The notes under the pieces were generated by a model, which had not been told where the DNA came from, ran no database searches, and saw only the letters and a list, made by a program, of their open reading frames with translations. Shown in pieces: positions 1 to 13,800 of a stretch of 46,958 nt of DNA. The first letter of the stretch is position 1, and each line of letters opens with the position of its first letter. A program made the translations under genes and the position numbers. Source of the stretch: Phoronis australis. Its lineage: Eukaryota > Phoronida > Phoronidae. Where the stretch lies: NCBI GenBank assembly GCA_002633005.1, contig NMRA01001139.1, forward strand, positions 1 through 46,958. The letters run 5' to 3'.

Positions 1-3000
1 GTTAATACAAAAGTTGGTGTGTCTTTTTTCACAGTGTCCGTTCTTCACCTGATTCTGCTTAGAAAGGTGGCGTCAGATTTGTATATGATATGGGTGGATT
101 GAAGATGACCATTATCGCATTTATTTAAAAAACTAACTAAAACGTTCTTGGATAAGGAAAACTTTTGTTAATCCACAGTGATCTAGTCTTGTGGGGTAAA
201 TTCATGTTAGATCTCATACATGTACTTTAATACTTTTCATTTTAAACGTTAAGATTTGTTCTTCTTAATACATATCACTTCATTTTTTACCATGTTTAAG
301 GAGTTTTTAATGCATGTGTATATTTTATGTTCATAGATACCACAACCATACACCGTGTGTATATGCTTCACAGTAAAGGAATAAAAACTATTTTTTTATA
401 CTCTAGTATTAGGTCAAAGTCTAATATTCTGGGTTATTTGCTTTAGGGCATGAGTAAAAGCATTGTTTTTGCTTGTATTTGGTGTATCATTCGTTCAATT
501 TTTTTATCCAAGCAATTGTTCAAATTCTTAGACAGTACGTAACATTTTGGTCATGGTAGAAGCAAAGATAATGATAACTCGCTTTACATTTGCAATTTGC
601 TACCTTTGAAACCAAATTTCTAGCTCGCCTGCACGAATTCCAGCTGGCAAAAATTTCCCATAAATTGTATGCGCCAAATTGATTCTAGCGAATAGAGAAA
701 ATGTTTAAATATTGCCTTTGTCTCTGATGTAGGTATTCCCAAATTTTAGGCCGCGAGATTGAATTCTTAATGTTTTATGAAATTGTTTTTCTCTACAGCT
801 ATTGAAAAGCCCTGGATGAGCATGTTGCAATGCAAATCAAATCCGTGCAGCCTGACGTTCCCGTAAGGGCTTTATACAATGTACATCTGCCGTGCTATGA
901 CACATCCTTTTGCAAGTTCTAAGTACTTGTCGCAAGCCTACGTGAAAATTGAATCAGTGCTCTTAAACAGCCACGTGCTTTCCGGTAAGCAAATATTGAC
1001 CGTAAAATTGAACAAAATATTCATTGAAAAAATATCCAGGACTCTTTTGTTATTGATCTACGGCATGATTGTCATCAAAGTCGTTAAAAAAGCAAAGATA
1101 TACCCTATAACTATGAGTGCAAACTTCTTCAGTTTGTTTGCTCTTCAAATTTTGCGACTCACAGGATTGAAAAATCCTGTCGATAAACAAAACCGCTTAA
1201 ATTTTTCCTAGCCGAATGACGTATTGTGCATTTAACGTTATCGATTTGGGACAGAGTTTGTATTACTTTTGGTTCAATTTCTTAAAATGACAACAATTGT
1301 CAAACCAACGGATCGATCATCAGGACCAATTCAGTTCAGATATCACTACAACATTTATGTGGCTTATACTGTTTACGTTTTCAGACATTAGTTTTTCATA
1401 TCATAACTAGCTTCCAAATAGTAACCATTCCGTGCAGGTTTCCATTATCGGGTTATTAGATTTGTTTCCTGAGCACGAAATACACTGTACGTGTCACATA
1501 ATTATTCCACAAAATAGGTAGACTCAAAACGACACATGACCCCAGCATGCATGTTGCTAGGGTTACTTCGCCTTCGGAAGCATAAAACAATACCGGAATT
1601 TTGCTATTAAACTTTCATGAAAGTCGGCGTCTTTTGGAAAAGTAATTTGTTGTTGAGTAAAATGATAGTGTGACCCACTGTAGACTGCGTTAGTGGCAAA
1701 TTCAAACCACGCGGTCGCTTACAGAATACCACATCTCCATTGACCGCTCCAAACATAATACACTGCTAATCGAAACGTTGATTCAGTTACCACATTTTAA
1801 ACGCATTATGCAGTTTTGAAAACCAATTTTAGTGAGTCAAACAACGGTTGGGCGCTTGCCAGAGCTGTTGGCGTTTTATTGAAGTTTTTCAAATGTTATG
1901 AGTTGCGATTAGTAGAGCAGTGGGCGCTTGTTCCGAAAAATTTCAAAGATATGTAATTTGGCGCAAATTTGAGTGTTGCCGTTGTTGTGAATGATTGCCG
2001 AACTGAGAACTCAAAAGATTGCAGTAGCAAGAATTGTTGTAATACTATATTTTTGTGCGACGCACACCAGCAAAGCGTAAATGCCTGGATATCGTAAACA
2101 CCTACAGATTTTTAGACACCCGCAATTCTAATTTTCTTTGGCTGATGTTTCACTCGGAACAGTATTCCTTCCAAGCGAGTTTTACACCAGTAAAGATCAG
2201 TGACGTACTTGTAGTTGGCTGACTACAATGTACCCGGGGAGCAAAAAAAAATCGCTTGCTGTACGCGAATATTCCGAATAATGATTCTCTGGTGGGACCA
2301 CGACCGTGCGCGTAAATGACTTGACCAAGCATTTTTAAAAATGCAATAGGACTTGGGATATTTTAATTGGATAATCTGGACATTTTATTTGAAAAATTGA
2401 TATGTTTTTCACCACAACGCCAGTTACGTTGATCGTTTCAGAATTATTGGAAGCATTGCTGTTTTGTACCGTTTTTTAAATTGTTCTTCCGGGGTGCAGA
2501 ACTTTCTTAGGCGCATCCGAAAATTTTCAAAAGTAGTCAAACATACTAGTCGACGAAACGATTTAAAGATCGAATCTGCACTATTTCATGTTCACGCAAT
2601 ACATGCCTGTTCACAGCATGTGTTAGTGTTCTTTTGAACTTGCTTTGGCAACAACTAACTAATGGCCGGACCCACACGAGGTGTTTCATATTTCCCAGGT
2701 ATCAGCAGGTACAAGTGTAGAGACACAAACTCAGCACGCATTATGCTTGACATTTCAGGTCGCACAGTTTGACTTGACACGAGAAGCCAAAACCTGAGCT
2801 TTCATTTCAATTTGGGTGTGTAGAGTAGTATTATTGCATCATTCTGACGTGTGGAGACTGAATTCAATAATAGCAGTTAGTTAACGGTAACGATGTAACT
2901 TTATTTTAAAATAGAAACATTCTCGTCATGGTTGCGCTGCCGTATTTAAAAGATTAACGGGCATTCAGTTGATGAAAGTGGATTATGAAATTAATCACTA

Positions 3001-4824
3001 CGAGTGAATATTACCTTAGAGCAGGTCACCAAAGAACAGTCGCGTCTGTTAATTGCACATGTTATGTAAGCGAAAGTGACCTATATGTAGGCCTAATTTT
3101 GTTATTTGATCTCGATGCTCTGTTCTAAACGTCACTTATATACTGCGAGCTCAATAAATATTTCTCAAAACAATTAAAATGATAGCAATGACGCTTGCTT
3201 GATTTTAATCAGGCCACATTTTTATTGGTCAAACGTGTATCGAGTTTTTAAATTTTAGTGAAATGAAGTACAGCTTTGACGTGCCAGTGTACGTCTAATT
3301 GTTGATTTCCAGATTTTGTTCTATTAATAGATGGACTGGTGTACATGTGACGCATTGTACTACGGGGTGATTTTACATAAATAATGGAAATTTAAAGATT
3401 TAGTTAGATATTTTTCTAGTATTCAATTGTTTGACAGTGCAACATGTTATAATTTTTGTGGTGACTGCTATTGTTCTACCGCCCAATATTTTCCAATTTT
3501 ACACATTATCTATCAGTATTTCTTTCTATATTTTGTCCAAGTGACCTTGGGATCCAAATGGCAGTCGGCTACTAGAGACGCAACCTGAAATTGCGGCTTT
3601 TGTTCAAGTTGTTGAATTTTTGTATTCCTTGTTTGTTTGTCATCAAATCTGCCGTGATTGTAGCGTTGCATATTCTCCGAGACCATATATTTTTGACATT
3701 TCCCTCTTTACGCACCATTCTGAAACGAAATGTTGAATAAAGTAAATCGTCAGAAATTCCAAATTTGTAGATACAATATAGAAAGTTGTATAAATGCCGA
3801 AACACCATTTTGAACGTCTGATTGTAAAAGGGAAAAACGAGAGTCAAAAAAAACAAATTGCAACAACTTTTATTTGGTTAGTCACGCTCTCTTTAATTAG
3901 TTCCTTGCGATTGTTAAATGCCCCTTTAAATATATTCAAGAACTGACAAATGTATCAATTTATCGCGTGTACACGTGAAAACTGTCTGGAAAAGCGCTCT
4001 TTTTAAAAGCAACGCTTGGCCTGTCCAGACTGCTGCCACGTCGTCTCAAGAATAGCAGAACAATTTTGTGCTTGCGTCGAAATGGGAGACAAATGATTGA
4101 TTGGATTTCTGAACAGCAATCTTGACAAGAAGAATGGTTTTGGTGAAATGTGTTTCAACGTGCGTTTAATTTGTAGAGAATTCTATATTCTTTTCGTGAA
4201 CGTTTTGCCTGCTTGGATTTTGTTGGATGCCATTTACAAGTTGAAATGTGTTTAGTTCCGTGTGCCGGTGTTCCTGACCAGTAACAGACCCTTTACCAAG
4301 GATTGCCCTGCATTTTTTTCATAAAAAACATCATACTTCAGTTGCGTTTTGATAATATCCTATGCCAATGTCCAATTTACCCTATATTGATTTTCTCTCT
4401 TCTTTCTATTTCTGTTTGTTCCTGACTGATTCGTTAGAAATTATTTTGGACCTCAGGAAAAAAGTGAAACTGGACTTTACAAATTATTTTGACCATGTTT
4501 TTCAATTCATGCCTCCAGCAGGGATTGGTTTGGGGTAGACCTAATAATTAAGGAAAATGAGACGACCATGTAAGCTTTACCCATATAATTGCAGTTTTCA
4601 TATACACTAACAATACTTTTGTCTTGAACTCTCGAAAAATTGATCTCTAAAAATGATAAATTTTTAAGTTTAAATATCAAGGTCACGTTAATGACAATAA
4701 CAGTGATAGCTTGTCTTAGCTACAACCAGTCGTAAGTCGGACTTTTATAAAAGTGTCCATAGTTTTAAAGAACATGTCATGTCTTTGCTCTGAGGATTAT
4801 TACTGACACAAACAATCCTTCTAC
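1..4824. other. Upstream region, no supported gene
   Basis: No protein family is recognisable here on either strand. The longest open frame (879-1211, plus) has no domain and no coding-like composition. One exon-shaped stretch is worth noting at 799-862: it follows a good acceptor (tttttctctacag) and is followed by gtaagg. In one frame it reads IEKPWMSMLQCKSNPCSLTF before a stop at the donor. It could be an internal or terminal exon of an upstream gene, but nothing else in the region links to it. The promoter and 5' UTR of the ankyrin gene must lie in the later part of this stretch; I could not define a TATA box or start site. Confidence 0.4.
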
Positions 4825-4890
4825 ATGAGCGACGTAACCTTGTTCTCTAAAAATGATGATCCATTCCAACGACAACTGGTATATTACGAG
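4825..4890 (+). CDS. Exon 1: start codon and leader
   Basis: This exon encodes 22 residues beginning MSDVTLFSKNDD and ending QLVYYE, followed by the donor gtaagc in phase 0. The start is chosen because it is the first ATG after an in-frame TGA eight codons upstream and because the frame joins exon 2 without adjustment. The last residues (QLVYYE, then DDTALHWAA in the next exon) read as the end of a capping segment leading into the first ankyrin repeat. A non-coding first exon further upstream is possible. Confidence 0.7.
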
Positions 4891-7800
4891 GTAAGCAGAT
4901 GGTAGATTTAGTAATTTTGTGTGCAAATGTGTTATTTCAACGTTTTCTGTGGTGAGTAATTAAGATTCACGGTGAAGTTAATGATTGTGAAGTTTGCTGT
5001 AACTTGTTCATTGTTTCTGCAGGACGACACAGCACTGCACTGGGCAGCAGTGGAGGGACATACAGAGGTGGCGCGTGTTTTGTGTAAAGCAGGCGCTAAC
5101 GTCAACAAGCAAGGCGGGGTAATAGAAGCTACTTGAGACGATTTTATAATTAAGACAGTGTTACAAAGCTGTAGACTACCTGAAATTTAACTAAACATGT
5201 TAGTTGTAAAACACTTTCTATTTCTCATGATTTCGACATGTATTTTCAATCTGTGCCGGGTACATGCATCGTTAGAAACAGTGAGGTTTGAATTGTGTCA
5301 ACAATATATTTGGCGACTTAACGTTGATATTTTTCTATTCTTAATGGTAATCATCCATTCAACATTGCAACTTTATATTAAACAGGAAGCCGTTAAACCG
5401 GTGTATAAACACAACATGGAGGGGTCTCTGTGAATTTATGAAGGTGCTCAGTACTTTCTGACAGTAGACGTCTACACCATGTTCTGTTCTTACTTCAAGG
5501 TTTTAAAATCACCTGTAAAACTTGAGTGATCATTACAAGTATTGTAGCGTCTTAGAGGGGTCAGTAATGTTTCATTTATGTCACCTTACAAGTTCACTTT
5601 GCCCCGTGTATGTTAATTTGCTCTGAACGTTGATCGTCCATTCACACATCTCCATTATATATTACATAGTGGGGCCGGACACCGCTGCACTGTGCAGCAT
5701 GGGATGGTCATACACAGACAGTGAAGTGTCTTGTGGAACACAACGCTACAGTGGATGTCCGTGATCAGGTAATTAATGTGCGTGATCAGGTAACTAATGA
5801 CACACAGGTTGTTTGGTTGAACTAGTTGTTTACACAAGAGATGATTAAAACTGTTGAAGAACAAATTTTGTTGATATTTTTCAAACTTTTATGTCTTTAA
5901 ACAATGTCAAAATAAATGTCGTCTGCTTTCCAACAGAGAACTGCCAAAGCTGCATCCGAACATTTCAGTTGATCCATTATTGTTGTTTTATTTACCTATA
6001 TATATTCTACATTTCGTCAAACAATAGCTTCCTTCAGACGATCTGGATCGCCTCATTTAGTTTCAGAATTATTTTCTACGTTATTTTGATTGTCCAACAC
6101 TTTACAGCGCACAATTACTTGCTGTGTGTTACCGGCCTGTAACGAGACAGGGAACACTGAACACGCTCTGTTGTTTTGTTCTTAAATTTGACATTTCCAG
6201 TTTGAAATCATTGCAAGTATTGTTGTGTCTTAGAGAGGTCAGTAATGTGTCATTTATGTCACCTTACCTTGTGTATGTTAATTTGCTCTAAACGTTGATC
6301 GTCCATTCACACATCTCCATTATATATTACATAGAGGGACTGGACACCGCTGCACTGTGCAGCAGGGAGTGGTCATACACAGACAGTGAAGTGTCTTGTG
6401 GAACACAACGCTACAGTGGATGTCCATAATAAGGTAATTAATGACACACAGGTTGATGAACACACAATACGTGATAAGGCTGAATTATTGGGTGTTTTAA
6501 TTATATAATCACAAATTGTAATTTTGTTTGTAAAGGTTGAATTCACGGCACGTGTAGTGACGCGCACGTGACGTGACGTGCTCGCGACATTAAGTTATTA
6601 GAAACAGTTTTCACTTCACCTGGAGTTGTACATTGAGCAATTGTTCTTTACTTGCATTTCCATAGCACTCACTAAATGATCGTGGCTCTGTTGTAATATA
6701 TAACATCAAATTGTGATATTTAAAATCATCTTTTCAGTCGCGTGACTACAACAGATTAGCATTTAAGAAATCGCGCTCATTTTTGTCTGAGTTTAAATGT
6801 CAGGTGTAGTCGCCTCTGTTGAGTCACCCACTTCATACAGTAAGTATGCAACTGATGGCGAAGTTCTGAAAGGTATTAAGCGTGACTCCCTGTTGACGCA
6901 CCCACTTTGCTATGTATGATGCTGATCAGCATTCTATCAATTTTGTTCATTTACTGTAGGATGGAGACACACCCTTGCATCTTGCATCCCTGAGAGGACA
7001 TGCAGCAGTCGTGGAACTGCTGGTCCATAAAGGCAGCTGCGACGTAACTGTCGTAAACAAGGTATCTCAAGAGTGTTGTACTCCAAGTTTAGTTAATGCT
7101 GCAATAAATGTGTTTTAAATGAATATTGATTTCGAGGAATTGTTCACTCATAATAAATATCTCATTAAAACTGATCTACCTCTTTACTGGAGTTACATAA
7201 AGTCACTTCTTACATGCAAGTACCTGAATAAACTACATGTAAACTATAGAAAAAACAAAGCACTGCGAAACTAATTCACGCAAGGTGATCTTTTTGATCC
7301 ATTCTAGATTTCGGATCTGTTTATAAGTTCGTTTACATACTTCGGGGGGCCTACCCCCTGGCTGCCGTAAAAGCATAAGTGCGAGGAAATATTGAGTTCA
7401 TCGATTAACAACGGTAATTGTTGTGCAGCTAAGGGGGCTGTTAGACCCGATTGGAAGTGTCTGGTTCAGATGACCTTCGTGAACATTTTCCCATTTTTAT
7501 TTTTTTTGTCCGCTAGTTTTGAATAGAAACCTGCAGAAATTCGAGCCTTCCTGTCTCTCAGCCTGGGTACGCGCGTACTTCAACGTGCATTGCACGAATG
7601 CCCGCGAGAAAATGTTACCCCCCTTGTGATATCCTAGATCTGCCACTGGTTTGATATGTGTGTATATGTAGATGAACAAGGATATATATTTCTGGATGTT
7701 GGTGAATTCAGTTGCACATGTAGGTAACGCAGTGCCGTGTTTTCGACTTTCTTTTTTACTTGGCTCAAAATATCGTGTGGTACTTAGTTTCGTTCACATC

Positions 7801-10800
7801 ACATCTTTGTGTTGTGTCAATCAGTTTTATTCGTTAAAGCTTGAGCATGTATTTTACAAGATTGTTGAAAAGCAAACATTTTGTCATCGTCCTTCTGCCT
7901 GACGTGGTGCCTGCTTGTCAAATCTTAATTGGTCTTGACTAAATGTGTGTGGGTGGCCACGGTGTCAGAAGTTGCATATACCTGTGTCAAACACACTGTA
8001 ACAGTCCAAATATCTCATTTATTATACGCCATAAATACAACATAAGCTTTAATATATGTTTAAGTGATATGGAAGATTGAAAAAACAGGACATGTGGACA
8101 TGATTGTTAGGTTTTGCGAGCACTAGTTACAAGATACGTTGAGCTTGAGGATTTATCAATTTATCTGAGACGTTGGAAATGAACTAGAACTACGGACTGC
8201 AAGCATCCATGTTATGTTTTTAGCTTTGTTGTTTTTTCTATTTAAATAAAAATATTAGTATTACGACTGAAAATGCATTTTTATAAGCATTGTTCAATTG
8301 GATAGACGGCATTAGCTTTAACCGGACATATGAAAACAATAAGTTCCCTTATGTTTGCGTTTTTATTACAAATCGAAAATTCTTGCCATCAGTCTGTGGG
8401 GTTCAAATCACCAGCAAAGCACTTGTCTGCTAACACCAAGACATTGTGGGGCGTATCTCAAGTACTTCCAATAGTACACCAAAATGCATGAATAGTAACT
8501 CGTAATAGCCCAGTGATTGTAAAACTCTGGCTTTTCTAGAGTTCATTGCTTTGATGGTGGATTATCTATCTTGGGAGCAGGATCAGGAATATAGTTTCGA
8601 ACTGAAGATTTAACGTAAAGCAGCGGACATTAATTCCTGAAAATATGGTCTAGGGCATGGCTTTAAAAAGACCACTTGTAATCAAAAGATAATGAAAAGG
8701 AGCTTCAGGTGTGTGCTTGGTGGGCTATGTAAAAATCGACAAAACATGATAGAAAACAGCAAAACATACTGTAAGGACACCGCTGTTACTCATGGAAAAC
8801 GGGGACAGGCATTTGCGAACGAGCGGAATGGAAACGTGAAAAGTTTGCTACTACTTTGTCTTGAACAAGTCGGCAAATACCCGACGACAAACTTATCTCT
8901 AGTTTGGCCCGTAACACCGCCTTTAAGAATTATCTCTTTAGGTAGAAGATTTGGGGAAGCATGTGTGAAGCGAATTAAAATGGCGTGGCGTTGACCAGAA
9001 TGGCAATGCAAACTGGAAGAATACTGTGTGACGTAGATGTAGACATGAGAACCCGGTGACATAATTATTGACCGAAAAAACAAAAAAAAACATCAGTATA
9101 GTTAAAAATTTGATGATTAGATTGGGAAAGCTTTAGGGCAGTCATCCCCACACAAAAAGTTATGGCAGTGACAATACTAATGTATCGAACTTGAGCTTGA
9201 TTAGAAACGGAGGATTAGTGTCACATTGTCGCAAATTCGTTCAGTATCGACAGAGTAGAGTACTAACGTTTTGGCAGGTGTTTTGTAATAAAAATGTTGA
9301 TGGTAATCTCTTTTGACCGGGGTACGTCACGAGCTATGTTGCAGAGTAAAACAAGAGGAGGATTGCGAATAATGTTATTTATTATGACGTAAATATATAA
9401 AAATAACTCTGCAAGATGGGCATGGACAAAACGCGTGTGCAATGAATAGCCCTGGGAACCAAAACAAAAGAAATGCCTGAAGGGCCTAAAGAAAAAGTAC
9501 AGAACATGAACAAAAACTGGAAGATACTGAACAGGTAGTGTATATGAGCGAAAGAAAAAAAGTAGAACCGACACCCGGGATGGGGGAGGGGGGGATGGGG
9601 AAAAGTGCAGAGAACGAACGTAGGTCTTGTAGACGACGAGGTACATGTAGGTGGATGAATGAGCTGGAACATGTTGAACTGAACAAAGGAAATATGGGCG
9701 ACCAATCAGGTGTCGTATGGAGAAATGCATGCATACAAAAGTAGTCCCTTGAGGCTATAAATAGAGTTGAGTAGTTAAAATTAAACCCTTAGGGTTGATA
9801 TCAAAATAAAGAGACAAATGTCAAAATAATGACGATAAATACATTTAACAAGTTAAATTTAATTTATTCGTAATCAGTCACTTCCTTCATTATTAAAGAC
9901 GTTATATTACAGTAACATTAATCTACTTTCCTCTTCTATGTGATTTATCGGATAACATATACTTTTATAGATGACTATGGTGCAACCTACTTTAATTTCT
10001 TGGGTGTGAGCATTTTAGTAACTGAAAAATATTTAGTGACCGAAATGTTTACTAGAAGAGAAATAAGTTCTACAGATTATTCGAATTTTAAATAACCTCA
10101 CTCAAAGTGACTTAGTTTTGATCCTACTCCACAACTGTTTATGTTCCTGGCGTAATTTGATTTGTATACTCTATAATCGGCATAGGTTGTTTGTAAAATG
10201 TACTGGTCCTCGCATAACCACATTTCCCCGCCACTTGCAGAAGTGAGGTAAGTTACAGAAAGATCGCCGACTTGCAGCAGTAAATGGTAGCCTGGCTTCA
10301 TTATCATCATTCCTTTATTTACTTGTACTAAAATATAAACTACTGTTGTTCACGTGGACAGTTCAATGACTCAGAAACGCACTGTCTGCAACTGCGTTCC
10401 ACCTGATTTTACTATTTTGTAACCAATAGATTATCCACAAGTGGGAGTTGATCGACACCGGGGAGTGGCATGCCATGTCAGTATAATCAAATGCCAACCA
10501 TTGGAATGGTAGGGACAATCTTAATGCTTCGAACAAACGCTTTTTTGGAAACTCAAAGATTGGTATCCGAAACCTAAAAATGTAAGCCAATTGGTTCAAT
10601 CAATCGGATTATTCAAACTTACGACGTCAACAGCCAATTATCGGTGCTCGGTGCGGAAAAATTGGAATTATTTAGTCCAGTGCCCCAGTCGCAACACGCC
10701 GTCAGATCAACAGACTGTGTTGTTTAGTATTGCAGAGTCTGGTGGATTTGAGTTGGTCAGCTGAAATGAACTGAAGGAAACTGAAAAGTTTCCGTGAGTG

Positions 10801-13800
10801 AAACTTTACTTATCCGTTACACAATGGAAGACGTTTAGGTGCATTCAATTTTGAAATGGAGTTTCAAATGAAAATTACTAGAAAGGTGAACATCGCAAAA
10901 CAGAAACAGTTTAAAGAAGAAATGATTACTGCTTATTTTTAAAAAAGTGTTCACAAGATTGTGTTTCGTGACCCCCAATCGATAATTTCCTTATTTTCGA
11001 AATCCTTTGTTTTAGAGCACTTTACCTTGGAAAGCACTTTTACCTCGGAGGGTAAAATTCTGGCATTCTATATTATCTGTTACTGAGGCTTCAAAGTCTA
11101 TATACTCTTACGTACTTATGGGCCGTGTTAAGAGTTTAAATCAAAGTCAGTTTGAGATGCCACCTTGCGTTTAAAAATACTGTGTCAAATTTTACACCGT
11201 TCTTGCATGAAGTGCGAAGGTAGATGTATATCAGTAATGTGAGATAAATTGCTGGCGAGTTATTTTTGTCCGACACCTTGTGAGTCTGAGGTATGTACTT
11301 GTAAGTGTTGAAATTTTGTGGTGTACGAATGATAGTCATGTGCTTATGAACAAGTGGTTGGCAATTTTTAAATCTTAAACGTTGTGGATCCGCTTTGCGT
11401 GTTGGTTTCACGAGCATTCACAAACAGCAGTATATGAAAGTTCACGAAACTGAACAATTAAACACACACCCCTAGCTTTACCGACGAAATTTTCACAGCT
11501 CACCGACGTGATTCATTTCATGAGCGTTTAGTCGTGTTTTGTGAGTGCAAGTTTGAGTGCCCTTACCTAAGTTAATACATGTAAGTTACCTTTGTTCTGA
11601 AGTATCTCAGCCATATTTTTCGGCGAACCTGAACATTGTGCACAATGTGCTATGAATTATGAATTGTCCTAGTGGTAGTAACAATCACAATGACTGGATA
11701 CCAAAACACTCAGATTTGTTTCCAAAATGCTTTTGCACGTTAATCAGCTGCAAATTTGTCGAGTCCACTTTACACTGATCTGACCGACGAAGAGGAAATA
11801 CTGCGAGAACGACGGTGTAAACCGGCGACGTCAGCAGCAACATAGCGGCTGCAAGTGAAATACGAAATTATTGCAACACAGTGATGATAAGAACTAACCT
11901 GAATCGTTTCATTTTGATTATTGATATTCATTACTATTATTCTATGATTTTGTTGATCACCTTATATACCAGTTCACTTTCAAAATTTGACTGACGTGTG
12001 CTGCATCAGCCATTTCCTTTTCCGTTCAGAAATCGGAGATCCTTTGATGATGAATATATTTTTGCGGAATGAGTAAAAAATACACACTCACCGTTTCTTT
12101 TCGATTGGGTTTGAATTTTGAAAATTTGCCAAGACAGCTTCTCAGTCCTCCTGCCATCGACATGAACGCGAGCCATCTGATTTTAAAACATGGTGCTGTT
12201 GAAAAGGTGATGGTGTCATGATGCTACCAACTTGCAGCGGTATAGATGCTGCTGCTTCGCTTACCACATATGCGCGTGATAAGGGCTTGTAGGCCTTAAT
12301 TGAACAGTATGCGTATTTTTAAAACATGAACAAAAAGGTTACGACACCTGCTGGTGTGTCTGATACTAACGAGAAACACTCACCACCACGTGATGCGTGC
12401 ACAAAGATTAAGGCAAAGCACTTTGATTATTAAACATTTTAAATATTTTGATATGCACTATCGTTTGTGTATGTTGTCTACACTTTACTTATGTAATAGT
12501 CAAGACACAATGTGAATGTTTAGATAAATTTGAAGAACTTGTAGCTAAAGGAAGTCAGTAAATTAAGTGAAGTTTCATTTCATTTTCCAATCTGTGATAT
12601 TGTCGTCTTCAATCTCTGGTTAACACGTGAACCTACCAGCCTCATTTGGCCATAGATGTAAGTGTCCAGTTCATAGTTGTGGTACATTTCACGTGCTTGA
12701 TACCGTATAGTGCATTTTATCACGTGTTAGGAAGTAAATTTGCATGACTTGTGTTACTTTTCAAGGTGGGTTTTAATGTTAGTAAGTCGTGTTTTTCAGG
12801 ACGGAAAAACAGCTTACGATGTCTGTGAAGACGAGAAAATAAAGACACTTCTTAAGGTATGCACTGGTGAAAAAACAGTCGATTTTGTTACGAAGTCCAT
12901 ATCGCTGTTCTTTTAAGATCTGTGTAATAACCCTCGTGTCAGTATTAGTAATCTGAAGGAATCGCATTAGCGTTGCCATTAATCTTCGAACCAGCAAAAG
13001 CAACAACTTCGTTACATTGAGGTGTCTCAAACCAAAAGATGACGTAGGGGGTATGTACGCGTATAATAAAAGCGTCACGCTCAAGAGCTCTCGGTGTTCA
13101 ATGTACATGCATGTAAGTAGAGTGTAGCACACTGTGGAGATTGCTCACACGATAGTCACTTGCGTTACTGATATTTAGCGCAAGAGAAAAAATCATTCAA
13201 TATTGCATAATATTAACGCTGCATTTCTTCTATTCAGCTGGTTTAATACTATCATATAAGACTTTTCACTCTAATGACTTAAATCTTGTGCAGTATTGTT
13301 TACAGCTAGGATTCTATTTCAGTCGTAACTAAAACACCGAAATTACAGCACACGCCAAGGTAAACCACACAACACCGTATCCGTGACATGACGGTCAATT
13401 CCGTTTGCATTTATTTCACTCTAGGCAATGTCATCCGTGATGAAATGACGCCCCATAATGGCTGTAGTAACGCACTAGCCCAAAATCTAGTGCTACTGAA
13501 AACGTTGACCAAATTTCCAATCTACACTGTACAGTGCACTTAGCGGCATAATATCAACGACTTGATTATCGTCGTCCTTTATTGTGCAATGCAATTTTAT
13601 ATGGTTTTTCATGCCTCAGTGACCGACAGTCGTGCATATTTTACTATCCCTTTCAATCACTCGAAGTTTCGTGTTTGCTATAGTTTTAGCGCCCAAGTAT
13701 ACGTCCGACGCCTGGTGTTAAAACTCAGCAGACGTTGAAAAATCACTATCTCTATGAAACCTGGCAACAAATTCCAAAAATGTGCTTTAAGGAGCATAAG

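Larger units (their letters stand above)
5526..5812 (+). repeat. Tandem duplication copy A (intron plus ankyrin exon 3)
   Basis: About 140 bases of intron upstream of exon 3, the exon itself and about 40 bases downstream match the block at 6207-6453. Shared landmarks include cgttgatcgtccattcacac, the acceptor region tccattatatattacatag, and taatgacacacaggttg after the donor. Copy A carries an extra run of about 16 bases near 5588-5605 and a second donor that copy B lacks. Confidence 0.9.

Noticed and set aside
879-1211. 110-codon plus-strand frame
   Set aside because: No recognisable family, no splice or promoter support, and composition like translated intron.
8395-8420. tRNA B-box-like ggggttcaaatcacc
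   Set aside because: No A-box or cloverleaf can be formed with the upstream sequence.
9573-9601. G-quadruplex-like G-run
   Set aside because: Probably low-complexity sequence in an intron; no promoter or other functional context seen.
9263-9730. Minus-strand 155-codon frame rich in Pro, Ser and Phe
   Set aside because: It is the complement of a purine-rich stretch; three overlapping frames are open together and none has domain features.
12139-12207. Extra ankyrin-like exon (LILKHGAVEK before gtgatg)
   Set aside because: The acceptor context is poor and the peptide lacks TPLH/AA/GH landmarks. Exons 5 and 6 already join as a normal repeat boundary.
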